From assembly GCF_008831285.2 (NCBI RefSeq), contig NC_045141.1, forward strand, positions 23,338,742-23,402,741: a DNA stretch of 64,000 nucleotides, read 5' to 3'. Shown here piece by piece: positions 37,045 to 48,022 of this stretch (positions are counted from its first letter, which is position 1; each line of letters opens with the position of its first letter). The translations under genes and the position numbers were made by a program. This DNA comes from Nymphaea colorata. Its lineage: Eukaryota > Streptophyta > Magnoliopsida > Nymphaeales > Nymphaeaceae. A model generated the notes under the pieces. The model saw only the letters and a list, made by a program, of their open reading frames with translations, searched no databases and had not been told where the DNA came from.

Positions 37045-38813
37045 ATCGAATCGACTCTGCAGAATGAGCAGTGAAGGAGTTAGCTCTATGGCAACTGCTT
37101 TTGTACAGTTTCTAACCACATCAAGCACGCAGATGTCAAACATTAAAGATATGGTGAAATATCGTAGTGAATTTTCATTTTCTTTCTTTCTTTTTCTTAA
37201 GCTCACTTATTTTTTTTTTTTCAGTAATCTTGCCTACCAGGAAATATGCACGTTCACTTTTTTTTTACTATTAAAAATTAATGGGCAATTTGCAAATCAT
37301 TTTTTGACAAATACTTAAGAATTTATTAATCACGAAAAACCTGAGTATTTAAGTTCTCTTATTTAAGTACTTACCATTTATGTAAATTTGCAAATGACAT
37401 CAAAGCAAAGGTAAAACCTCAAACGAGTCTTTCGTCACTTGGGTAAAACTAAAATTTGTGAATACTAAAGTAAAATGATATCTTCTTTGGGACTCCCAAA
37501 TGAACAATCATAGCTCTAGAGTCTCATAAAATTTAAGCGTTACTAATCCCTTAAGCTAGGACACTGTAGAATCTTGCCATATTTTTCATCTCCAAGGGCA
37601 TTTGTGCATTGACATTAATGAAAATATGACCTATACTGAAAATTTTCTTCTCTCCCCAACATGAGCGCGGAAATTTCCCACAAAGGCTTGCTGTTGCTTC
37701 TGCTTAGTGAGGTTCAGATAAGAATGTAAAACAGATCAGATATATCAGGTTGGTGATCCGGTTTCAAATCTATTTAGTAGAATTTGGTCAAGAAATCTGG
37801 ATTCAAATACTAATCAAATTGTAATCCAGTATGTAGTTTCACAACTGAACCCGAATCTGAGTCTCATATCTATCGAAGATCTCATAGCTCAGTTACGTGT
37901 AGGGGTGAACACGAGCCGAGTCAAGCCCAAGTTCAGTCAACTTGGCTCGGATCAACTAATAAAACCTCGAGCTCGACACTAGCTTGAAGGAAGCAGCTCG
38001 AGCTTGACTCTGTAGTTATGTGTTGAACTCAAGCTTGAGCTCGATTAAGGCTCGGCAAATTCGTTTGAATAAAATTGATATTCATCATTACGTGTTGAGC
38101 TCGAGGTCGATTCAGTTAAAGTTCGACAAACTCATTTGAATAGAATTGATATTCATTCTTACGTGTTGAGGTCGAGCTCGACTTGATTAAGGATCGACAA
38201 ACTCGATTAAGGCTCGAATTTGACTCGGCAATTAAGTGTTGAACTCAAACTCAACCCGATTATTTGAATGAGTCGACTCATGAACTTAAATTCGACTCGT
38301 TAAGCAAATGACTCGGCGAGCTCGAGTAGCTCAATTAGTTGTTCACCCCTAGTTGCACGCGTATAAATGATGGGTTGGAAATCAGAGTCGTGAACTATAT
38401 TTGAATCGAATCTCATTCAATAATGATCTAGATCCAGGCCAACTGGATCAAATCCGACTTGTCAAGTCCGAATCTCATGGTGATCCAAACGGGAAATTAA
38501 TCAATCTTTATCATCAGACCCAATCTCGAGAAGCGCTAATAATTCACCGCCACCAGTGCCTATTGCGTTGTCATTGTCGGCTGTCGTTTCTGAAACTTTT
38601 TTTCATCCTCATGCAAGCGACGGGACGGGGGCCGCTAACATCGTAGGCGTCTCCTACCTTCACCGTCGTCCAGCGTATAAATAAAACGTCTTCGAACACT
38701 CTTCATCTCTTTTGGCTTTTTCGCTGTTAACAGAGGGTGATTCCTATTGCTTTCAGAAGAAGAAGTTGGAGGAGAAGCATTACAATCGGCGAGAGGAAAG
38801 AGGAGAGACGGCC
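37045..38813. other. Spacer between the WAT1-related copies, with the copy B promoter
   Basis: From about 37538 to 38813 this mirrors 31725-32702 upstream of copy A, for example the shared CATTGACATTAATGAAA, CCAACATGAGCGC and TATATCAGGT.GGTGATCCGG. The similarity is interrupted by the hAT-like element at 37900-38351. The piece near 38368-38480 again matches copy A (32238-32347). Confidence 0.8.
37900..38351. mobile_element. hAT-like element inserted in the copy B promoter region
   Basis: The left end TAGGGGTGAACA and right end GTTCACCCCTA are inverted. The interior repeats CGAGCTCGACTCG-type phrases, as in the element at 29914. The flanks GTTACGTG (37892-37899) and GTTGCACG (38352-38359) agree at 5 of 8 bases, all differences being transitions. 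Copy A has nothing comparable at the matching place (about 32060-32235), so the insertion is copy-specific. Confidence 0.78.
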
Positions 38814-41800
38814 ATGGATTTGTTCGCATCCTGCGTCGGAGGAAAAGAGGACCTTGTAATTATCTTGGGGTTGATAGCAATGCAGTTGCTCTATGGATCT
38901 TTTTCTGTGTTCATGAGCAGAGTTCTTTCCATGGGACTCAATCCTCAGTTTGTTGTCATCTTTGGAAGCCTTCTCGCCGCCATCGTACTCTCCCCAGTTG
39001 CTTTTTTCTTGGAAAAGTAAGCAAAGTCATCTCCTCTTTAACTGATCTGTATATATATATATATAAGACTGAATTGTTTCAAAATCATACATTCAAGCCA
39101 TCCAACTCAAAATTGATGAATGGTTTAGATTTAATTTATTTTTTTTTCATCCCTTTCCACCACTGTTGGCAGCCCTACCTATCGCCGCCAGCAGTCACCT
39201 TAAAAAAGAGGAGGCCCACTAAGTCCCTCCTTCCACCGCTGCCACTGATCAGGAAGGACCACCGGCGACGGCAGGGAGAGCCGGCCGTTGCTCTCCCATT
39301 CCTCCACGTACGATTGGGTGGGTGGGGGAAGGGCAGTGAGCACCCTCGAGTGGAGGATGACGGAGGGAGCCCCGCCAGCTTCCCCACTCCTGTTGCCAGC
39401 CAAGTCCGGGCACCGGCCGAGCCGCTGGTGGATACCGGGTATTCCGTCCGACTCGAGCTCGAGCCTGGACTCGGATTGGGAAAAAGGGCACGGGGCAGTC
39501 CGGTTGAGTCTGATAATTTTTTAATATTTATTTTATTATTTTTTAGATATAAATATAATATTTTATTACTTACATTTATATATTATTTTATATCAAAAAT
39601 ATATTTTTTAATTTAATTAGGTCGGACTGAGGCTCGAGTTTTAATAGTCGGGTCAAGTTCGGGTTTTGGGCGTCACGTTTAGCCAACGGGATGTTCAGAC
39701 TTATTTTTCCATGCTCCCTTCATTATCCTCCACTCAATGGAGGGTGATGGAAGGAGCTGTGTGGGTTTTTCCCTTCTTATCGCGGGCCCGCTTCCTCCCT
39801 TGTCCTCCAACCATGGTGGGGTGGAGGGTTGCCACCCATTCATAACCCTTCACCCGACCACAGGTGGAGGGAGCGATGACACGGCCGGCTGTCGGTGGTG
39901 AAGGAGAAAAAGAAAGGAGAGATATTAGTGAAAATATTGAGGGTTGTAAATATACCTGAATCGACCCTGGTTTGTTGCCACTTTTGGCGCATCCATGTGA
40001 CCAGTGGCGGAACCACTTGATGGCTTGTGTGGAAAATTGCCCACATCAACCCAAAAAAAAAAATATTATTATTGCGTTTCAAGATCACATTATCATGACT
40101 CAAAATTTACATGTTATGCCCACACCAAGCCGGGAATCCAAGTGTCATGTGACTTAGTTTATACTTTCGCTCTTGACTACTTTTACCTTCTCTCATTTCT
40201 TGATGTGGTGTGGGGCTGGGGAGAAATCCCCAATCGTCTTTTATGTTTTGATAATTTAAAGGAGAGACATTCTCTTTTGAGGTTTTTCTTTTTGGGTAAT
40301 GAGTTTCTCGCCGATGGCAGGGGAAAGAGACCATCCAAGTTAAGCCTAAGGCTGCTAATCCAATTTTGTTGCATCGCGGTTGGGGGGTAAGTATTAAACC
40401 CAAACAATCTCTTTTTCACTTTTTGGTTACAGACAAACCAAATGGAAAATACATACTTGTAGTTGCAGCCCTGTCGACAACGTGGTTGGATGAAGCTCAA
40501 GATAGCTGAGGACTCCCGCTCTCCAACTGTCTTGAAACAATATGAAGAGTTTATTCATAACTAAGTAAACCAGGCTCCCTATGTCTCGTCCATGCGTGGT
40601 TAAGTGAATCCACAAAAAATTGTTTGTTTATGTGTTAATATCTGATTCTCATTTACTTATTTACAATTGATCGTTCCTTAATTAAAAGTTTACATTTTCA
40701 AATTATTAGTGCTCCTCAACCAGAAATTTTTAGCTCTGCCAATCTGCCTAAAACATCATCGGTTTAACTCTTGTCTGATTCATTTTTGTTTCTTTGCTTC
40801 AAAGGGTGACTGTGTTTCAATCACTTCTCTTCTTGGGCATGCACAAGACATCCTCTGCCACTGCTTCCGCTATGGTCAACTTGTCTTCTGCTCTCGTTTT
40901 CCTCATTGCTTGGTTTATTGGGTATTTTTTTATCTTTCTCTCTTTTATTCGAAGGAGCATAACATAGTTTTATATATATATATAGAGAAAGAGAGAATTA
41001 ATATATATATATATATAAAAGAGAGAGAATTAAATGTAACGAGTAACGACTGAACTTAGAATTATGAGGCGTTGGCTAGGTTGGAGATGGTGGATGTGAG
41101 GAGTAGGCGGAGCTGGGCAAAGATTGTAGGCACATTGGTCTGCTTGGGTGGGGCCGTGACCATCGCCTTTCGGTGGGGCCCACCCCTGGTCACTTCCGAA
41201 AGCCGCAAGGATGAAATGATCATCGGCTGCATGTATCTCCTCGTTGCAGTGTTCGCCCAATCCTGTTCCATCATTCTTCAGGTCTTTTCTTTAAGCCTTT
41301 TATTTCTTATTTCATATATATATGTAATTAAGAAAATATATTAGATTAAGTAAACATATAACAAGTATGTAAACCCATTGTGAACTGTTTGATCAACTTT
41401 ATTATACAAATATGCCACCGACATAATATTTATTGATTTTTACATGCATATTTTACCATTATTTACTTATTTATGTATGTTATGCCCATTAAAATTGAGA
41501 ATTTCTCCAACAGTGCCACATACCAGAAAATTTTTAGTTCTGCCACTATATAGATGATCTATTTATGCTCCTTTCATGCTTCCCCATAACGAATAACCTG
41601 CTCGAGATAAGCAGATCACATACTTCCCTTCCCTCCCGGTGAACTTTCCAACAAATGCGACATGATTAGAAGCCTCTATGAAAAATTGAATATTGTAAGC
41701 CCCTGTCTGAAAAACTATAATATGTTGTGGTGCAGGCTGCAACTCTGATGCACTTCCCAGCGCCTCTGTCTCTCTGCGCCATAAACTTTTGGCTGGGCTC

Positions 41801-43671
41801 GGTCTTCACGGCAGTCGTGCATGTGGTTCAAGGGCGAGGGTTCGACATGGGCTGGTCCGAACTCAGTGTTGCTGCCCTTTTTGGGGTTGCCGTGATGGTA
41901 TATAGGATTCCAAAATTTTTGAACTTTATGCCGTGAAATTTTACATTTACGGCCCTCAATATTTTCACTAATATTTAAGGGAAAAAAATTTTTTAAACAA
42001 TATTCACTTCAAAAGCCTTTTTTTGGAAGTTGGTGGTGATCCTTTTTTAAGATTTGTTAAAAAGAACCTGTTGCAAGAGTCTTACTCTTACTATGGGTCA
42101 CTTCAAGGGCGGACCTAGTGGGTGCCCACTGAGCCCTTTCTTTGAAATGTTAATTTAGTGTTGAGACTTGAGTGAACTTGAACTTGAGTCCAGTTATATG
42201 AAGTAGCCCACGAGATCTGAGTCACTGCTCTATGTCAAATATGAAAATTTGTCAACTATATATTTAATATCCCATACAAAAAAAAATTCTAACTTTGCCC
42301 TTAGCCTTTGTGACTGGTTCTCATGTTAGGTGGCTAACACGGGAACTCGTGTTCTATCATAAGGGAATTTTTATTTTTTTATCAAAGGTTTCTTTGGTAT
42401 TTCAATTTTATCTCTCTCTCTAGAGAAGCTGTCTATTAATTTACCATCAAAGATACTTTTGCCATTTTTAGCCAAAGACACATAGCCTCATATTAGAGGC
42501 CTAACATTGCACACTTTTACTTTTACTTCCCAATAATAAGTAATCTGCCCGGTTGAGGAGAAAGAAGTCCATATCAAACGACCTGATCCATACATTCTAT
42601 AATTTAAAAAAAAATACTTTCAAAAAACTGGAAAACACTAATATATATATATAAAATCTTGTGTGCTTGTCATTAGGGGGGTTTTGTGGACGGAATATGC
42701 TTCAGCTTCAAAGCTTGGTCGATCAAGAAGAAAGGACCAGTCATTGTCTCTATCTTCCACCCACTCAGCACCATTTGGGCAGCCATCCTCTCGTTCTTCC
42801 TTTTGGGCGACTCTTTACGCTGGGGAAGGTACGCCAGCCCCCCTCCCTAATTATTCTCATTACATCTGCTGCTTCTTTTTATGGATCCACAACAGAAATT
42901 TGGATCCAAAGCAAATCCAAATAACAACTGGATTTGAATTCAAAGGTCAAAGATGGAAGTTCCAATTCCAAGGCATTTCAGAAACTAATTGATAGCATAA
43001 CCTACAAATGCTAGATTTAATCTACTCCGGCTCTAAGAAAATTGAAATTAGTCGGGTGCCCGATGTTACCGAATGGCTAGATATTTAAAATCTTCTGCTA
43101 AAGACACCAACAACCATTGTTAAAAACGTTATAAATAGTCACAAAATCGTAAACCTTAGTCATCCGGCAACATCTGGCAGCAGGGGTTAAGGGAGGGGGG
43201 GCCGCCTAGGCCGTGGCTTCACCCCAACTAATTGAGAAAAAAAAATACATTACAAAAATTGAAAATTTTTAGTTGCGTAATGTATTTTTATATCCAGACA
43301 AGTTCGTCGGACCGTTTGGCCAGCTCCTGAAAGAAATCCTGGCTTCGCCTCTGTCTGGCAGCCAACGGATTTCAATTCCTCTCCCCCGCTCTATTATGAC
43401 CTACCTAGAATGGAAAAGATGAGCTCTTATGAAAGATTGATTTCATGGAGAATGTTTCTAGTGCAATGGCTTGACAAATCACGGTCTATTAATATTGGTC
43501 TTTAACTATTACTTTATGCTTTGCAGTGTCATAGGGATGGTCATTGTGTTCATTGGTCTATATCTTGTGCTGTGGGGCAAAAGCAAAGACAGATACGCCC
43601 TTCCTCTTGAAGCCAATAACGAAGCGGATGTGCTTGAGCAGCAAGAACAGAGAAAACCCTTGCTGGTTTGA
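38814..43671 (+). CDS. WAT1-related EamA-type membrane transporter, tandem copy B
   Basis: Exons: 38814-39016, 40321-40386, 40805-40921, 41080-41281, 41736-41897, 42677-42828, 43527-43671; 348 residues. Exons 1, 2, 3, 5 and 6 have exactly the same lengths as in copy A and all intron phases agree. Exon 4 is three codons shorter in the hydrophilic loop after the fourth-fifth helix region (PLVTSESRKDEMIIG against SISHWLTSQAPDDDMFIG in A). Exon 7 is two codons shorter (RYALPLEANNEA). Helix and hallmark residues such as LLFLGMHKTSSATASAMVNLS and GLYLVLWGKSKDRYALPL are kept, and no stop or frameshift is present, so the gene looks functional. Changes inside transport helices (for instance HKTSPAIASAMPNLSP to HKTSSATASAMVNLSS) could alter substrate choice. 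The family role is as for copy A. Intron 1 is about 500 bp longer because of an insertion. Confidence 0.93.
39150..39960. mobile_element. GC-rich insertion in WAT1-B intron 1, probably a transposon remnant
   Basis: This block has no counterpart in the 791-bp intron 1 of copy A. It is GC-rich with CCACCGCTGCC / CCGGCGACGGC phrases. It contains TCCGACTCGAGCTCGAGCC, an AT-rich centre and GGTCGGACTGAGGCTCGAG, which look like two arms of a foldback. It ends with pieces mentioning GGAGGGTGATGG and CACCCGACC. Open frames run through it but have no recognisable homology. The superfamily is undetermined. Confidence 0.5.
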
Positions 43672-46600
43672 ATCAAACTGACTCTGTAGATTGAGCAATG
43701 TAGGAGTTAGCTGCATGGTAACAGATCAAGTAGCGTGGCTTCTTCTGAGCTAACGCCAATGTGTCGTCGTTAACATGACGATGGCGTCCATGTTGCCGCC
43801 ATTGGCATCTAATAGATGCTCCTGTAAGTTGCCTTACAAATTGACGCAGGAGCGATTTGTATTCATTATTATTGTTATTTGGGTTCGTTTTTACCATATT
43901 TAAGGGCGTTTAAGCCTCATTCGTAAGCAGTTTTTCTGTAAATGAAAAAATTTGTGTCCCTACTAGCAAAAAGGCTCCTAAAAGAACACCATTTTTTAAA
44001 ATTGTTTTTGTGTGTTTTCTTTTTTTATGAAATAATTTTTTAACTATTTGGGCTGATCCAATTTATGATTATTTATGCCAAAAAAAATAGCACTGTCTAG
44101 GACCACGTGTTACATGAAATTCGGACACAACAAATTTGATGCAATAAAAACTGATTTTGGACAGTGGAGTTGAAATGAAAAAACGTAAGAAATATAAGAT
44201 CCTTAGTGTAATTTTACAAACATTCGCACCCGGATTGCCCGTGAGGTCCAACACAGAGAGAATCTGAGATGGAGCCAGCGCGCCGGCCGTCCACATGGTG
44301 CTCATGAGACGCGCTCCATACGAGCCCTCAAACTGCGCCTACCCAACCAACTTTCCTCTTAGACTCGTTACTTGTGGCCTCTCATCTCATGCGCCACTTC
44401 ACTCACAGTCCAACTCACCTTCTTCTTCTTCTTCTTCTTCTTCTTCTTCTTCTTCTTTACATAGTGTTGTCTCAGTTTAACTTCCAGTATTTCACTTCAT
44501 ATGGATCCTTTCCACATTACGTTGGATCTACGAATTTGAATCCGACCAATCGAATTCGATAAGAACGCCTGAATCCGAAATTGGTATAAGATTTTCATGC
44601 AGGTTGATACGTATCAGGATCCAATGAACTGTAAAGAAGTCGACCCGACCTTGTATTTAGTAGATGTGGATGCGACTCTGGCATCTAAGTCCATTAAGCA
44701 GTATCCGATCCTTCAGGACTGGCTTATTTGGAAACGAATAATTTCTTCCTACGAGTTTTGCTTTTCTACTTTTTTTCATGCTTCCTAGAGCATTTTCCAT
44801 ATTGTTCATGCTTATTCTTTTGGCCATGGACTTGTTCATCTTTATTCGAGCTGAGCAGGAGGATTAATTTCATCTCTTTAGCGACGGTCCATTGCTACGT
44901 CGGTACCAAGCGGTGAGATCTCCACATGTTTTAACTTGTGCGCAGGACCCGCCCCCTCCCCTTTTTTTAGGGTGTAGGAATATAACCCCCACCAGCAGAA
45001 CTAGAAACGTGCCGCATAAAGCGTCCCAACCCCTCGTGATATGTTTATCTCTATTTCTATTCCGTTCCTTTTTTTTTTTTCTTTAAGACTTATATTTGAG
45101 TGACATAAATCCATTTTCGTGACTGTAGCCGTAAATAATTATGGTTAAAGCAACAATTACAATGATGAATAGTCCCTGCCTTTCATTTAAATTTGCCGAA
45201 AACCTCTTTTTTTTATATAAGACTTCTATTCAAGTAACATAAATCAACTTTTCGTGACTATGGCCGTAAATAGTTATGGTTAAAGCAACAATTAAAAGAA
45301 GGGTATGTTTTAAAAGTGGAAACTCGTAATTTACAAATTGGCTCCGAGTTTATTGACGAATTCAAGAGCATAAAAAGAAAAATGCCTCGCAAAAACTGTA
45401 GAGATGAAAATTTTCATATAACCGCAGCATTTTTTTTCAAATTTTCGCAAGCATTGCTCTATGTTTTTTTTTTTTTTTTGTCACAGCAGCTACGATTCAA
45501 CCTATGAACTGCTAAATGTGAATCCCGTTTCTGCCATCATTCATTCTTTTTCAAGACAAAGGACTTTAACTGACGATGAATCATCGGTGGGTCGTACAAG
45601 TGCGTTTACATTAGAATTTCAAGCCAAAAAAAATTTTTCTTTTTTTTTATTGTGACAGTCAAGATGAACCTTAAAACTGAAATATTTCCTATTATTCATT
45701 AATGTAAAATAACTACATTGTACATATGGAGATTCCAATTTTGAAAAATGATATACAAAAACGTGCCGTTACGTTATAGTCTTAAAAATCATTGTTATGA
45801 AACCATTACTAGACTTGTGCGGCTCAGTTTCAAGTCAAGAAGAAGAAGTATGGCATTCATTGTTTGCTCTCTCGGAGGAGAGTTCCATTTCAAGGCTGCC
45901 TCTTGTTGTTAATTGCAAAACGGCTCATCGTGCTTCTCATATATGAAGCTCACGCTTATGAAAACTTCACCTACCCTTTATCATTTATTAGTTCATGAAA
46001 CGCATCTTACACTCAATTCAAGACTTGGGCACTTACTGTCTGGTAGAGAGCAAATAAGCAAACTTCAGTTGTGGTGAAGGCATTATTTTATATTGTAAGT
46101 TATAAAGATGATTGATTTTCATAAATTTCTTCAAGAAAGACGTTTCATTGTAACGTAGAAGAAACTGAGAGAGAGAGAAATTAAAAACAAAAAGAAAGAA
46201 ATAAAGAAGGCGTTGTTTGTGATTACAGGAAAAAGTTGGGGTGGGGAAGAGTTGATGGAGGAGAGGAGAGGGGGGAAGGGGATAGGAAGGGAATTGTGCG
46301 GAAAGAATGGGGCGCGTTTCACCAACCGACAGACGAGGGGAACGGTTACCTCTTTCTTGGCTTAGAATGGAAGCGATGTGAGGAAACAGCTGTCCGTTAC
46401 GCGCCCTCTCGCCGGAAAAGCCTGGCTAATCCTTCGTCCATTCCGGCACGTTGACCCCAATTCCGGCGGCGCCACCCCTTCCTCACCAGCACCACCCACC
46501 ACTCTTCTATCTCCACTCATTGAAAAAGTCCTCTCTCTCTCTCTCTCTCTCTTCTGTCTTCTCTCTCTCTCTCAGCCTCACTATTTGGTTGGCTCTCATT

Positions 46601-46756
46601 CACCAATACCATCTTCCTTCTTTTGCTCCTTCCTTCTCCGAAATTCACCTTTCTTCTTATTCACCTTCCACAGCCGGAAGCCATGCATGATAAAGCAAAG
46701 AAGCGCTTGTTGGTGTAGAGTTTAGGGAGAGAAACAGGAGACGTTGCTGGTGTTGT
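43672..46756. other. Intergenic region before the ZAT gene
   Basis: No gene was recognised. It has a (TTC)n run at 44420-44456, the repeat pair at 45084-45294, and a pyrimidine-rich stretch from about 46529 to 46600 that is probably the ZAT 5' leader with the core promoter upstream. Confidence 0.55.
45084..45294. repeat. Two-copy direct repeat, unit about 76 bp, spacing about 134 bp
   Basis: 45084-45159 and 45218-45294 share TAAGACTT.TATT, CATAAATC, TTCGTGACT, GCCGTAAATA and TTATGGTTAAAGCAACAATTA, with scattered differences. The repeat is partly diverged and noncoding. Confidence 0.85.
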
Positions 46757-48022
46757 ATGGATCAACACCACAATCATCAAGGCTTCAAGCACTACTGTAA
46801 GATCTGCAAGAAGGGCTTCGGCTGTGGAAGAGCGCTCGGTGGGCACATGAGAGCCCACGGCATCGGCGGGGACGCCGACGGCCACGTAGAGGACGGAGAT
46901 CCGACGAGCAACTGGGAGGACAAGCCGGGGAAGTCGCCGATCAGGCGCATGTACGCGCTGCGGACCAACCCCAACCGACTCAAGAGCTGCAGGGTCTGCG
47001 AGAACTGCGGGGAGGAGTTCACGTCCTGGAAGTCGTTCCTCGAGCACGGGAAGTGCACGTCAGACGCGGAGTCGCTCGTCTCCGGGGACGACGAGGTGGA
47101 GGCGGCGGCAGCAGAGGCAGCAGCGGCTGGGGCTGAGGGGTGGCCCAAGGGGAAGCGGACGGAGAGGGTGGCGAAGCAGTGCAATTCGAATTCGAACTCG
47201 AGCCAGGAGGAGGACGACCTGGCGGCGAATTGCCTGGTCATGCTGGCCTCCGGACGAGTCGACCACCGACCGAGAGCGGACAGGCGGATCCCCGTCGAAA
47301 CCGAAGAGTCGTGCGCGTCGGCCACCAAGGAAGATCCGTCGAGCAGCCGGATAATCTCCAACGATCGCGGCGGATTTGCGGTGGCAGCGCCGAGGGGATT
47401 CGAGTGCAAGGCCTGCAAGAAGGTGTTCAACTCGCACCAGGCATTGGGGGGCCACAGAGCTAGCCACAAGAAGGTGAAGGGGTGTTACGCCAAGGTCGAT
47501 GAACAAGAAGAGAGCTACTTGGAAGAAGATGTGATCACTCATGACGATTACTCCATTACAACCAGGACCAAGCTTTTGTCTCAGCCACCGCCGCAGACCA
47601 TGTTGCCGCCGATCAAGAAGAAGCCCAAGGTCCATGAATGCTCCATATGCCACAGAACATTCGAAACCGGCCAAGCACTCGGCGGCCACAAGAGGTGCCA
47701 CTGGGTGACCTCAAACGCCACCGACGCCCTGGTGCAGGTGCGGAACCAGAGGCAGAGGCCCACCTTCCACGATCAGATTGACCTCAATCTGCCAGCGCCG
47801 GCCGACGAGCACGCCGGCGTCCTCGAAGAAGAGAGGAAGGTCAGGGAGGCCGCTTCTTACATACATCCCTCATGGCTGGGCATGAGCCCCAAGACGCCTG
47901 TGGAGGATGAAGTAGATAGTAGGGTGAAGATTGGGAAGCTTGGTGAGCTGAAGGACATCAGCTTGGGGGCTGGGTCATCCCCATGGTTGCAGGTGGGTAT
48001 TGGGTCATCAAGCCATGATTGA
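46757..48022 (+). CDS. ZAT-type C2H2 zinc-finger transcriptional repressor (ZAT4/ZAT9-like)
   Basis: One exon, 421 residues, as usual for ZAT genes. Finger 1 is C14-C17-H30-H34 with RALGGH. Finger 3 is C217-C220-H233-H237 and finger 4 is C295-C298-H311-H315, both with the plant-specific QALGGH helix. A fourth finger-like unit at 81-100 (C81-C84, H97, C100 in CENCGEEFTSWKSFLEHGKC) lacks QALGGH and ends in Cys. The EAR repression motif IDLNLPAP lies at 341-348, near the usual place before the C-terminus. An acidic/Ala-rich linker (EVEAAAAEAAAAG) separates the fingers. The protein should act in the nucleus as a sequence-specific repressor; relatives respond to stress. The ATG at 46757 immediately precedes the conserved finger 1 and is preceded by a CT-rich leader. 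Coding sequence is GC-rich against an AT-rich background. Confidence 0.95.
   Translation: MDQHHNHQGFKHYCKICKKGFGCGRALGGHMRAHGIGGDADGHVEDGDPTSNWEDKPGKSPIRRMYALRTNPNRLKSCRVCENCGEEFTSWKSFLEHGKCTSDAESLVSGDDEVEAAAAEAAAAGAEGWPKGKRTERVAKQCNSNSNSSQEEDDLAANCLVMLASGRVDHRPRADRRIPVETEESCASATKEDPSSSRIISNDRGGFAVAAPRGFECKACKKVFNSHQALGGHRASHKKVKGCYAKVDEQEESYLEEDVITHDDYSITTRTKLLSQPPPQTMLPPIKKKPKVHECSICHRTFETGQALGGHKRCHWVTSNATDALVQVRNQRQRPTFHDQIDLNLPAPADEHAGVLEEERKVREAASYIHPSWLGMSPKTPVEDEVDSRVKIGKLGELKDISLGAGSSPWLQVGIGSSSHD

Noticed and set aside
38747-39616. 289-codon plus-strand frame
   Set aside because: Wrong frame of WAT1-B exon 1 running into the intron and the GC-rich insertion; no recognisable domain.
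46792-47701. Two long minus-strand frames (225 and 213 codons) opposite the ZAT gene
   Set aside because: Mirror frames caused by GC-rich codon use; the plus strand has four finger units and an EAR motif.
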